A stretch of DNA of 64,000 nt, taken from NCBI GenBank assembly GCA_944381215.1, contig CALWKF010000005.1, positions 23,773 to 87,772 on the forward strand. Direction: 5' to 3'. This DNA is from an uncultured Clostridia bacterium. GTDB taxonomy: Bacteria > Bacillota > Clostridia > Christensenellales > UBA1242. The notes beneath the pieces were generated by a model. The model saw only the letters and a list, made by a program, of their open reading frames with translations, ran no database searches and had not been told where the DNA came from. The position numbers and the translations under genes are program-made. Shown here piece by piece: positions 18,685-26,846 of this stretch. Every line of letters starts with the position of its first letter. Position 1 is the first letter of the stretch.

Positions 18685-19899
18685 ATGCAAAATATTGCGG
18701 TAATTTTTGGAGGGCGCTCGGTCGAACATGATATTTCGATTATTACAGGCCTTGGGATTATAAAAAATATTAGCGCGAAGTATAATGTCATCCCAATTTA
18801 TATTACAAGGAATGGCGAGTGGTTGACTGGAGAAAATCTTACCAAAAAAGAAAGTTTTTTACCTACTATTTCAAAGCATGCTTTTTCTAGTGGTTGTAAA
18901 AAAGGCGAAGCAGGTGTAAATTGTTTAAATAATTGCGGTGATTTCAAAAGTGAACAAAGTGGTAATTGTGTAAATGACGTGCGCGTGAAGGGGAAAGTGT
19001 GTTACATTGAAAATAACGAGCCATTTTTGGTGTATACTAAGGGGCTTGGTCGCTCACGCGAGCATATTGATTGCGCGGTACTCGCTTTGCATGGTGGTGA
19101 ATATGAAGGGGGCGCAGTTCAAGGTCTGCTGACACTCGCGCGAATTCCTTTTACATCGGCTGGGTGCTTTGGGAGTAGCGCGTGCATGGATAAGGTCGCG
19201 ACAAAACACCTGCTCTGCGGTTTAAAAATCAACACCACCCGTTACATTTGGGGCGAAAGTGTTGAGGAGATGATGACTAAACTTAAAAAGGCGCACCTAA
19301 GTTATCCGCTGATTGTAAAGCCCGCTTGCTGTGGTAGTAGTATTGGTATTTCAAAAGTTGAGAATCGCGAAACCTTGGGGAAGGCTGTTGAGTACGCGCT
19401 AAAATTTGATACGAAGGTTTTGGTTGAAGAGTGTCTGGTAGATTTTCGTGAGTTGTCTGTGTCGGCTCTAAAAAGCGGGGATGAAATTAAATGTTCTAGC
19501 ATCGAGGAGGTTCTATGTAACGGCGACGTGTTCGATTTTGCCGAAAAGTACTGCGACCAAAAAGTAAAGAGGCAGGTGCCAGCAGATATCGATAAAGAGT
19601 TAGCGGAACAGATTTTTGACACCACGCGCCTAGTTTATCGCGAATTGGGACTTAATGGTGTGGTGCGCGTTGATTATCTTTTTGCTAATTCCAAACTCTA
19701 CCTAAACGAAATTAACACAATTCCAGGAAGTCTTGCCTTCTACCTATGGCGTGGCCAAGGCATTGGCTTTTCGAGATTGATTACACTAATGATAGAACAA
19801 ACCATTCGCGACTTCAACGCAAAACAGAATATTACCTACACCTATCCCTCCACCGCCTTAAACGCATTAGCCTCAGTCGACAAAATCATCTCAAAATAG
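18685..19899 (+). CDS. ddl: D-alanine--D-alanine ligase
   Basis: An ATP-grasp ligase making the D-Ala-D-Ala dipeptide for peptidoglycan. The 404-residue protein shows VIFGGRSVEHDISI at the N-terminus, ALHGGEYEGGAVQGLLTLA, the ATP-binding KPACCGSSIGISKV and the metal-binding end LNEINTIPGS. A Cys/Gly/Asn-rich insert of about 40 residues (near 70-110) is longer than in typical Ddl. The FDFAEKY segment also occurs in Van-type ligases, so D-Ala-D-Ser or similar specificity cannot be excluded. The ATG at 18685 follows a strong TTAGGAGG site. Confidence 0.9.
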   Translation: MQNIAVIFGGRSVEHDISIITGLGIIKNISAKYNVIPIYITRNGEWLTGENLTKKESFLPTISKHAFSSGCKKGEAGVNCLNNCGDFKSEQSGNCVNDVRVKGKVCYIENNEPFLVYTKGLGRSREHIDCAVLALHGGEYEGGAVQGLLTLARIPFTSAGCFGSSACMDKVATKHLLCGLKINTTRYIWGESVEEMMTKLKKAHLSYPLIVKPACCGSSIGISKVENRETLGKAVEYALKFDTKVLVEECLVDFRELSVSALKSGDEIKCSSIEEVLCNGDVFDFAEKYCDQKVKRQVPADIDKELAEQIFDTTRLVYRELGLNGVVRVDYLFANSKLYLNEINTIPGSLAFYLWRGQGIGFSRLITLMIEQTIRDFNAKQNITYTYPSTALNALASVDKIISK

Positions 19900-20209
19900 T
19901 TGACTAAAATTAATAACTATATATTATAAATTTTTCGAACATTAATATATATAAAAATTTTTATTAATCCTAATCTGCTCTCAAAATCGAATAGTATTTA
20001 CTTAAATTTTTAATATTAAATAGGCAAAATTTGGGTAATAACTATTATTGAAAATTTTAATTTAATAATACGTTTTTGCGCAAAAACATCAAATTTTTAA
20101 TAAAAAACACGGTTTTTATGCAAATTTTGAGGTACTATGCATAGGTATTATGCATTTTTATGTGTTACTATTTTAAATTTTTTAGCCATTATTATATAGT
20201 AAATTTAAA
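19900..20209. other. AT-rich spacer downstream of ddl with repeat copy
   Basis: No gene is seen. A short perfect palindrome GTTTTTGCGCAAAAAC lies at about 20072-20087, and a dispersed repeat copy with its GTACTATGCA head at 20132-20141 follows. Confidence 0.55.
20085..20160. repeat. dispersed repeat copy with GTACTATGCA head
   Basis: About 55 bases (AAAAAACACGGTTTTTATGC, then AAATTTTGAGGTACTATGCA, then TAGGTATTATGCATTTTTAT) match the copy at 18360-18415 closely. Together they bracket ddl. Confidence 0.65.
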
Positions 20210-20237
20210 GACTATTCTAAAATGAATAGCCTTTTTT
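20210..20237 (+). terminator. probable terminator
   Basis: CTATTC (20212-20217) and GAATAG (20224-20229) form a 6-bp stem with a six-base loop, followed by CCTTTTTT. It would end transcription from ddl. Confidence 0.6.
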
Positions 20238-20263
20238 AAACTAAAAATTTTTAGAACATTTTT

Positions 20264-20277
20264 CGAACATATGTTTG
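20264..20277 (+). promoter_or_regulatory. LexA/DinR-type SOS box
   Basis: CGAACATATGTTTG matches the Gram-positive SOS consensus CGAACRNRYGTTYG at every position. It overlaps the first three bases of the -35 box of the following promoter, which is the expected place for a repressor. Confidence 0.7.
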
Positions 20278-20303
20278 ACTTTTCCTTTTATTATCTATAT
20301 AAT
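20275..20303 (+). promoter_or_regulatory. sigma-A type promoter of the HTH gene
   Basis: TTGACT (20275-20280), 17-base spacer, TATAAT (20298-20303). A GGAGGG ribosome site precedes the start at 20327. Confidence 0.85.
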
Positions 20304-20326
20304 ATAGGAAAAAATAAGGAGGGAAT

Positions 20327-20674
20327 ATGGAACACTTTATTATGATGGGAATACTGCTTAAACTTATGCAAAATACCAAAATTACTGCCAAGCAACTTGC
20401 AGAAGAATTTGAAGTAAGTGAACGTTCGGTTTATCGCTACATCAGTAGTCTCAGCACTTGCGGAGTTCCAATTTACACTAAAACGGGGAGATATGGTGGC
20501 ATCACGCTTGCCTCGCCAATTGAACTTAAAAAAGTGTATTTTACCAAAGAGGAACTCGAAGCACTCAAACGACTAATTGCGAGTAGTAGGGTAACGCCTC
20601 AAATTGTGGCACTGTCTAAAAAAATTGAATATTTAATAAATTACCCCAGCACTCCCAGTATCAATGCTAATTAA
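20327..20674 (+). CDS. HTH_11 (YafY/DeoR-like) DNA-binding protein without effector domain
   Basis: A 115-residue protein whose residues 10-60 match the winged helix of YafY-type regulators (ITAKQLAEEFEVSERSVYRYIS, then the wing GVPIYTKTGRYGGITLA). Full-length family members continue with a WYL domain; this one stops after a short helical segment. A LexA-like box sits on its promoter, so DNA damage probably induces it. It is convergent with murG, seven bases apart. The target genes are unknown. Confidence 0.8.
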   Translation: MEHFIMMGILLKLMQNTKITAKQLAEEFEVSERSVYRYISSLSTCGVPIYTKTGRYGGITLASPIELKKVYFTKEELEALKRLIASSRVTPQIVALSKKIEYLINYPSTPSINAN

Positions 20675-20681
20675 GTTGAGG

Positions 20682-21782
20682 CTACTTACAAGCCCGCACA
20701 ATTATATTCGCGAGCTTGGTTAAAGAGTTGCTGGGGATAGCGTTTTGCATGCTAGCCATAATTATAGGGGCTTTGCTTTTTAGAGCGCGGAAATTTTCAA
20801 TTAAAGTGGTACTATTTAAGTCCTGGTCGTCGAGCACGAGCGCGTAACCCTTTTTGCTAAAGTATCTAGCGTTTTCGACTTGGTCGCCACGACTGCCTTT
20901 TTTCAGCGGAATGATTAGCATGGGAATTTGGTGAGCCAGGAGTTCGAAAAGCGAGTTACTGCCTCCGCGAGTGATTGCAAAATTCGCAAGCGAAAGAAGT
21001 TCGCTTAGGTCGTCCACAAACTCGACCTGAATATAATTTTTGTGGCGCAATGCATTACCTTTGCCTCGGCCTACGATGTGGACGATTTGGCAATTTTTTG
21101 TTAGCTCATCCACGGCACCAAATACCGCCTCGTTAATGCTCTTTGCGCCTTGGCTCCCGCCCATGATTACGCAAAGGGGTAAATTGTCGGGGTTAAACTT
21201 TTGCCGAAGCCTCTTTTTGTCCTGTTCGAGTGTGCTGGATGAGTTGTTAGGAGCAAGTGGTGGGCCGATGTAGATGCCGTGCTTTACCTTTTTGGCGGTG
21301 TCCTCAAAGGTCGTGGCCACAACATCAGCATACTTAACTGCAATCTTGTTTGCTAAACCTAAGGAGTAGTCGCTCTCGTGAATGACTAGCGGAATGTTTT
21401 TTGAGGCAAGGGCGACGGGCAGGGACACATAGCCACCCTTCGAGAAAATGACTTCGGGCTTGATTTTTTCGAGTAAGCCCTTCGTTTGCTTCACTGCTCT
21501 GTAAAGTTTTACGGGAATTAAAAGGTTACTGAAGTCAAGACTTCGGCGGAGTTTTACGACGGGAATGGGGTAGAACTCAACGGTAGTGCCACCCTCGAGT
21601 ACATCCTTTTTTACGCCCTTGTTTCTTTCTAAAAAACTAAGGAGCAATTTTTTCTCGGGGCCGTCAGCACTCCCAAGGTACACGATGCGCTCAAAATGCG
21701 GAGTGAGGAGTGGTATGAGATTTAAGTTTGTGGTAACATGCCCCGCGGTCCCACCACCAGTTAATACAATCGTTTTTGCCAT
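20682..21782 (-). CDS. murG: UDP-GlcNAc:undecaprenyl-pyrophosphoryl-MurNAc-pentapeptide transferase MurG
   Basis: The GT28 glycosyltransferase that makes lipid II at the inner membrane face. I chose the ATG at 21782 because the product then begins MAKTIVLTGGGTAGHV, the canonical donor-fold loop; the open frame extends nine codons upstream. The product is 366 residues. Other landmarks are HESDYSLGLANK, GGSQGAKSIN and the acceptor-side TRGGSNSLFELLAHQIPMLI. It stands alone rather than in a dcw cluster. Confidence 0.94.
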   Translation of the reverse strand: MAKTIVLTGGGTAGHVTTNLNLIPLLTPHFERIVYLGSADGPEKKLLLSFLERNKGVKKDVLEGGTTVEFYPIPVVKLRRSLDFSNLLIPVKLYRAVKQTKGLLEKIKPEVIFSKGGYVSLPVALASKNIPLVIHESDYSLGLANKIAVKYADVVATTFEDTAKKVKHGIYIGPPLAPNNSSSTLEQDKKRLRQKFNPDNLPLCVIMGGSQGAKSINEAVFGAVDELTKNCQIVHIVGRGKGNALRHKNYIQVEFVDDLSELLSLANFAITRGGSNSLFELLAHQIPMLIIPLKKGSRGDQVENARYFSKKGYALVLDDQDLNSTTLIENFRALKSKAPIIMASMQNAIPSNSLTKLANIIVRACK

Positions 21783-21863
21783 AATTTGCCCCCTAGTTAG
21801 ACTTAACAATATTGTATGTTAATTCAACAAAATTATGTACAATCTCGTAAATTAATCCTGCTA

Positions 21864-21892
21864 TTGACACCCGCGCCGTTTTATGTTATATA
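21864..21892 (+). promoter_or_regulatory. candidate promoter of a short RNA
   Basis: TTGACA (21864-21869), 17-base spacer, TATATA (21887-21892). A terminator follows about 85 bases later with no open frame between. Confidence 0.55.
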
Positions 21893-21898
21893 TTAAAT

Positions 21899-22009
21899 AT
21901 AATATAAGGATAATAGGTTACAATGGCAATATAATCTAAAAGATAAGGTAAATATTAGGTAAGCCTTATTAGTAAACTTCGTGGATATAATATCTACGGA
22001 GTTTTTTAT
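21899..22009 (+). ncRNA. candidate small non-coding RNA
   Basis: The interval runs from a predicted start downstream of the 21864 promoter to a T-tailed hairpin at 21977-22009. It contains a second possible stem (ATAAGG with CCTTAT around 21941-21970) and no plausible peptide. It matches no RNA family I can name. A leader RNA for the topoisomerase gene at 22300 is the alternative. Function unknown. Confidence 0.4.
21977..22009 (+). terminator. hairpin terminator
   Basis: AACTTCGTGGATAT pairs imperfectly with ATCTACGGAGTT (two mismatch or wobble positions), followed by TTTTTTATT. No coding gene ends upstream, which points to a short RNA. The rest of the murG-parE gap (22010-22299) holds no convincing gene. 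Confidence 0.7.
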
Positions 22010-22299
22010 TAAGCGATAGAGTGCTTTTGTCGCACGGTCATGATTATTTTATTTAGGCTCGATAGCGTGTTAATTTGTGTCACGGGAAAGGGCATTCATA
22101 TAAATAAGACCATAAAAATTCAACTTCTAATGGGCATTTTTTGTGCTAAATACAAGGCAATTTGTCGTAAAAATAAAGAAAAAAGCCAGGAAATGAATAA
22201 AAAAACAAAAAATTATGCGTAAAATAATTTTCTAAATTTAAAATTTTGTGTTAAAATATTATATAACATTTTAGCAAGTGCTAATTAGAGGAGTGAAAA

Positions 22300-24258
22300 T
22301 TGTCTAAAACTTACGATTCAAAAGATATTGTCGTACTAGAAGGGCTCGATGCTGTGCGTATGCGCCCAGGTATGTACATAGGCACCACGGGGCCAAAGGG
22401 CCTACACCATCTGCTGTGGGAGATTGTGGACAACTCGGTCGACGAGATTGCAAACGGCTACGGCGACACAATCAAAGTAACTCTTGAAGAGGACGGCAGT
22501 GCACAGGTCGAGGACAACGGCCGTGGTATTCCCGTCGATATTCACCCGCAAATGAAAGTCAGCGGTGTTGAAGTCGTATTTACGCAGTTGCACGCGGGCG
22601 GAAAGTTTGGAAACGATAACTATTCCTTCTCGGGCGGACTGCACGGCGTCGGCGCATCTGTTGCAAACGCGCTCTCTCGGTGGCTCACTGTGTCCGTTTT
22701 CCGCGAAGGGTACGAGTATGAAATGCAGTTTGAGAGCAAGGGCAGTGGTAACAAAATCAAGAGCGGTGTCCCCGTAGCCCCTCTAAAAAAGGTGGGTAAA
22801 ACCAATAGAACGGGTACCTTGGTCCGCTTTATGCCCGACGACCGCGTGTTTGAGGACATCACCTTTGACCTAGAAACCGTATCGAAGCGTCTCCGCGAAA
22901 TCGCCTTTCTAAACCGCGGAATCAGGATAATTTTGGTTGACGAGCGCAAACTCGAGAACGGCGAGCCCTTTACCCAAGAGTATCGCTACGAAGGGGGCCT
23001 TAGCGACTTCGTAAAATACCTAAATGAGAATAAGACCGTCGAGCACCCCGACCCAATTTACATCGAGGCAAAGAGCGACCTTGTGCACATGGCGTGCGCT
23101 ATGCAGTACACAAATAGTTACACCGAAAACACATTTAGTTATGTAAACAACATCCCCACGAGCGAGGGTGGTACCCACGAAGCAGGCCTCAAAAACGCAA
23201 TTACTCGCGCCTTCAATGACTTGGGCAAGCGCGCGGGGCTTATTAAAGACAAGGACCCCGCACTCACTGGTGAAGATTACCGCGAGGGACTTACTATCGT
23301 GCTCGCAATAAAAATGCGCAACGTGCAGTTCGAGGGCCAGACCAAGACCAAGCTCGGCAACACTGAGATAAAGCCCGAAGTGGAAAACCTAGCGTACACG
23401 AAATTACTCGAGTACTTCGACCAAAACAATCACAAAAAGGTGCTCGAGCTCGCAATCAACAAGGGTAAGGCTGCAGCAAAGGTTCGTGAGGCTGCCAGAA
23501 AGGCCAAGGAAATCACCCGCGCGAAAAACAGCATAGAAAACAGCAACCTTGTCGGCAAACTCAGCAGTTGTACAGGCAAAAAGCCCGAGAACAACGAGCT
23601 CTTTATCGTAGAGGGTGATAGTGCGGGCGGTAGTGCGAAAATGGCGCGTGATCGGAGTTTTCAGGCGATTTTGCCACTTCGTGGAAAGCCATTAAATGCC
23701 GAGAAAAAGAGGTTACAGCAAGTGCTTGCGAACGAGGAAATCCGCACAATAATTAGTGCCCTAGGGACTGGTATCGGCGAGGACTTTAACCTGTCTAATC
23801 TCAAATACCACAAGGTAATCATCCTTAGCGATGCCGACCAAGACGGTGCGCACATCAGGGCAATTTTACTGACATTCTTTTTTAGGTATATGAAGGAACT
23901 CGTGCTAAATGGCCACGTCTACATCGGCTTGCCTCCTCTGTACAAGGTGCAGAAGCGCGACACGATCGAATATGTCTACTCGGATGCGGAGTTGCCAGAG
24001 GCGATTGAGCGAATAGGCAAGGGCTACACGATTCAGCGTTACAAAGGTCTAGGTGAAATGAACCCCGAGCAACTTTGGGACACGACCATGAACCCCGCCA
24101 CGCGCTCGCTAATGCGTGTAACTCTTGAGGATGTCGCCAATGCCGAACTCATGATTACTACTCTCATGGGCGACAATATTGAGGCCCGCAAGGCTTATAT
24201 TAGTGAGCACGCGAACTTCAACAAGGTCGACAACTTCAAACCTACGAACAGCCAATAA
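22300..24258 (+). CDS. parE: type IIA topoisomerase subunit B (ParE-like; GyrB not excluded)
   Basis: The ATPase and TOPRIM subunit of topoisomerase IV or gyrase, 652 residues, starting at TTG with a GAGGAG site. The GHKL part has EIVDNSVDEI, DNGRGIP and the GGLHGVGASVANALS lid. The TOPRIM part has VEGDSAGGSA and LSDADQDGAHI; the C-terminus has RYKGLGEMNPEQLW. The spacing GKKPENNELFIVEGDSAGG and its LRGKPLNAEKKRL context look like the second, ParE-type copy of Clostridia. The partner subunit at 26847 lacks a GyrA box, which supports ParE, but the B subunit alone does not decide. Confidence 0.85.
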   Translation: MSKTYDSKDIVVLEGLDAVRMRPGMYIGTTGPKGLHHLLWEIVDNSVDEIANGYGDTIKVTLEEDGSAQVEDNGRGIPVDIHPQMKVSGVEVVFTQLHAGGKFGNDNYSFSGGLHGVGASVANALSRWLTVSVFREGYEYEMQFESKGSGNKIKSGVPVAPLKKVGKTNRTGTLVRFMPDDRVFEDITFDLETVSKRLREIAFLNRGIRIILVDERKLENGEPFTQEYRYEGGLSDFVKYLNENKTVEHPDPIYIEAKSDLVHMACAMQYTNSYTENTFSYVNNIPTSEGGTHEAGLKNAITRAFNDLGKRAGLIKDKDPALTGEDYREGLTIVLAIKMRNVQFEGQTKTKLGNTEIKPEVENLAYTKLLEYFDQNNHKKVLELAINKGKAAAKVREAARKAKEITRAKNSIENSNLVGKLSSCTGKKPENNELFIVEGDSAGGSAKMARDRSFQAILPLRGKPLNAEKKRLQQVLANEEIRTIISALGTGIGEDFNLSNLKYHKVIILSDADQDGAHIRAILLTFFFRYMKELVLNGHVYIGLPPLYKVQKRDTIEYVYSDAELPEAIERIGKGYTIQRYKGLGEMNPEQLWDTTMNPATRSLMRVTLEDVANAELMITTLMGDNIEARKAYISEHANFNKVDNFKPTNSQ

Positions 24259-24283
24259 TTTATAATACCTAATCTACTGCGTC

Positions 24284-24345
24284 GTATGTCAAAAATCGCT
24301 CAGTTATGTATGTCTTTATACATGCCTTCGTGATTTTTGGCATGC
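24284..24345. repeat. long imperfect inverted repeat (cruciform-capable)
   Basis: GTATGTCAAAAATCGC (24284-24299) pairs with GTGATTTTTGGCATGC (24330-24345) at 14 of 16 positions. An inner ATGTA/TACAT stem (24306-24310 and 24319-24323) continues the symmetry. It lies 25 bases after parE and has no T tract, so it is not a standard terminator. Confidence 0.65.
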
Positions 24346-24598
24346 TCCTTGTATCTTAGGCATTCTAAATTATTGGGGAATGTACTCTGTTCGGGGTGGT
24401 AGTGTGTAGGAATATGTATGCAGTAAATTTATTGGGAGTGCGCCCACGCACCCGCATTCTGCATTGTTCGTGCACCATACTCTGTTGGAGTGGGGGATGT
24501 GTAGGGTATTTTTTGAGGTAATCTACCGCGTGTGTGGCTACACACCGCCCACGCATGTTACTATTATGAGCAGGACTGCTCGCTAAAAGGTTTTTAAT
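24346..24598. other. GC-richer structured intergenic region between parE and the first LRR gene
   Basis: Unlike other spacers it is rich in G and C. It holds an imperfect direct repeat (ACTCTGTTCGGGGTGGTAGT near 24386 and ACTCTGTTGGAGTGGGGGAT near 24479), small hairpins (GTGTGTGGCTACACAC; GAGCAGGACTGCTC at 24568-24581) and no supported gene. It could be an RNA element or a remnant repeat. Confidence 0.5.
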
Positions 24599-26806
24599 AT
24601 GCAAGAATTTGAAAAATTTACAATTAGTGATGATGGGGTCTTGACTGTTAAGTCGGGAGTTACTTCGATATCTTCGAGTGATTTCGCCATTTATTTAGGG
24701 GCAATCAAGAAAGTTGTCTTGCCCGAGGGTATTAGGACTATCGGGCCAAATGCGTTTCGCGACTTTGTGTCAATGACTGAAATCAATCTACCTGACTCAA
24801 TCGACCCAAAAGGCATAGGCGATGGTGCATTTTACGGATGTACTTCGCTCGAAAAGATTAAACTCCCCAAAAACCTAGCCGAAGTACCGCAAAATATGTG
24901 CTTTGGCTGTGAAAGCCTAAACAGTGTCGAGATGGGCGATGAGGTCAAATATATTGGGCGCGTGGCGTTTGGAAAGTGTACACAACTCACGAGTTTTACT
25001 TGCCCCCGCGAATTGACGGTAATTAACGAAGGCGCGTTTGTAGACTGCGCGAATCTTGAATCAATTACGTTTAATGACAAGTTAAAAATTGTGTCATACG
25101 ATGCGTTTTCGGACACCAAATTATCGAGGCTCGTGCTCCCCGATTCAGTCGAGGCGTTTTTTGCGGCGGTGAGCGGAAACGAGTTTGATTTCGTGTCGCT
25201 CCCATACAAGGCTGACTTCGACCGCGCCGACTCTTTTTTGGAGCTTGACGTTCGCTATAAAGATAAAATTGTACACGGCAATCGTGATGAAATGGGCTCC
25301 GTAATTACTGGCGACCCGAAATACGGCGCGATTTTGGTAGACTGTGAGACCTTGGGCGGAAACTCCTTAGTTTTCGAGGTTGTCCCTAAAAATAGCAAAA
25401 TTTATTTTGGTGATAAAGAGGGGAAATTAGTTGTCATGCCCTTTGCCGATATTAGAGCAAAGGTTACCAGCAGAAACGAACTAGAGGCCTTGCGCACTAA
25501 ACAATTTCCCAAGCTCCTCGACTTTTGGTTTGCGCTAAAAGACTCAAACAAAAATATGAATAAAACCCCGTTACCAAATATCGCAGTGGTTAAGGGAATG
25601 CCACGCGACGAAATACCACAGTTTTACCTAAATAACAATATGGAAAACTGGGTCGAAATTTCGAGAATTGCTAATTGCCAGACCGATGAGGGCAGGAGTT
25701 CGCTATTTGGACTTGCGCACGCACTCGGCGTATTTAGTAACAGCGGGGCAGAGTCGAAAGAGGCGACAAACTACATAAAAATGTACATTCTAGACAACTA
25801 TTCCGAAGACCAAATTCACGAAATGTTCAACTTTAATGCCGAAGATACCCCCTATAACCCCGAGTTTGCCAAGTTTTTTATGCAGTACTTTAACAAAAAC
25901 CCGCGATTTATGCAAATTCCCGATGAAATAACGGACACGATTACCGATTATATGAACGCGGCGCACGATTCATTCAAGAAAGTGCTCGAGGCTTTTCCAA
26001 ACAAACGCGTGGTCACGAGGCAAGATAACGACCGCTTAACCCCCGAAATTGTGGGCAAATTTCTAAACACTACCTCGTATAAAAACGTCCCTAGCGACCT
26101 AATGCCACTTGCCAAAACGGTCTCCAAATACGGTTACTCGCGTGAGGCGTTTGATAAACTGGCCTCGTGGTATCAAGAGGGCGTGGCAATTCCCGAAAAT
26201 AGATTGCGACTATTTTGCGAACCCGACACTGTTCTTAACACGGGCGAAGATAGAGTCGTAACCTACGAGCTTTTGGGCAAGAAAAACCCGCTATGTGCAG
26301 TGCTCGGGGACATTACAAATTGTTGTCAGCGCGTAAACAATGTCGGCGGAAATTGCGTAAAGTACGGAATGACCGAGCCAAATTCAGGTTTTGTGGTACT
26401 AAGATCAGGCAGTCAAATCATCGGGCAAGCGTGGGTGTGGTATGACGAAACTACGCACCAGTTAACGCTCGACAATATCGAGGTGCCTCGGGCTGTGCAG
26501 AACGTGATTCAAAAGGATAGCAACTACCAAACCGAAATCATTGACTGCCTAGATAGACTTGGTTCGGGCTTTGTCGCTGGAATGGAGAAACGAGGGTTAA
26601 AGGTTAGTAAAGTTACAATAGGAAAGGGTTATAATGATTTTAATAACATTCTCGAAAAACACTATAAAACGCTTGAGAGTGTTCAAACCTTGACTGAATA
26701 TAATGGATATACCGATGCAGCGGGCGCGCAATTTTTGTTGACCACGCCCGAGCAAGAGCGAATAAAGAAAAATGCCATTTATAACATGATGGAGCAAACT
26801 AGGTAA
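24599..26806 (+). CDS. BspA-type LRR protein A with unknown conserved C-terminal domain
   Basis: A 735-residue protein without signal peptide or membrane segment. Residues 15-190 are about six LRR_5/BspA-type repeats (patterns like IGDGAFYGCTSLEKIKLP), usually a protein-interaction surface. Residues 300-735 are shared with the protein at 29344: GMPRDEIPQFYLNNN, SRIAN, GLAHALGVFS, then GDITNCCQRVN (570-580) with Cys575, Cys576 and Cys586, then GQAWVWYDE (609-617), LTLDNIEVP, LDRLGSGF and TIGKGYNDFN. The AWVWYD...LDNIEV strand pair faintly recalls GNAT folds, but I do not recognise the domain. It lies between parE and parC on the same strand, 40 bases before parC. Confidence 0.8.
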   Translation: MQEFEKFTISDDGVLTVKSGVTSISSSDFAIYLGAIKKVVLPEGIRTIGPNAFRDFVSMTEINLPDSIDPKGIGDGAFYGCTSLEKIKLPKNLAEVPQNMCFGCESLNSVEMGDEVKYIGRVAFGKCTQLTSFTCPRELTVINEGAFVDCANLESITFNDKLKIVSYDAFSDTKLSRLVLPDSVEAFFAAVSGNEFDFVSLPYKADFDRADSFLELDVRYKDKIVHGNRDEMGSVITGDPKYGAILVDCETLGGNSLVFEVVPKNSKIYFGDKEGKLVVMPFADIRAKVTSRNELEALRTKQFPKLLDFWFALKDSNKNMNKTPLPNIAVVKGMPRDEIPQFYLNNNMENWVEISRIANCQTDEGRSSLFGLAHALGVFSNSGAESKEATNYIKMYILDNYSEDQIHEMFNFNAEDTPYNPEFAKFFMQYFNKNPRFMQIPDEITDTITDYMNAAHDSFKKVLEAFPNKRVVTRQDNDRLTPEIVGKFLNTTSYKNVPSDLMPLAKTVSKYGYSREAFDKLASWYQEGVAIPENRLRLFCEPDTVLNTGEDRVVTYELLGKKNPLCAVLGDITNCCQRVNNVGGNCVKYGMTEPNSGFVVLRSGSQIIGQAWVWYDETTHQLTLDNIEVPRAVQNVIQKDSNYQTEIIDCLDRLGSGFVAGMEKRGLKVSKVTIGKGYNDFNNILEKHYKTLESVQTLTEYNGYTDAAGAQFLLTTPEQERIKKNAIYNMMEQTR

Positions 26807-26846
26807 CTCAACAATTAAATAATTAACACTAAAAAAGGTTTTATTT

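Noticed and set aside
22040..22222. 60-codon open frame upstream of parE
   Set aside because: No ribosome site, atypical composition and no protein-like pattern; it lies in leader or spacer sequence.
24365..24604. 79-codon minus-strand frame between parE and LRR-A
   Set aside because: The translation is His/Pro/Arg-rich noise from a GC-rich structured spacer, and it overlaps the LRR-A start.
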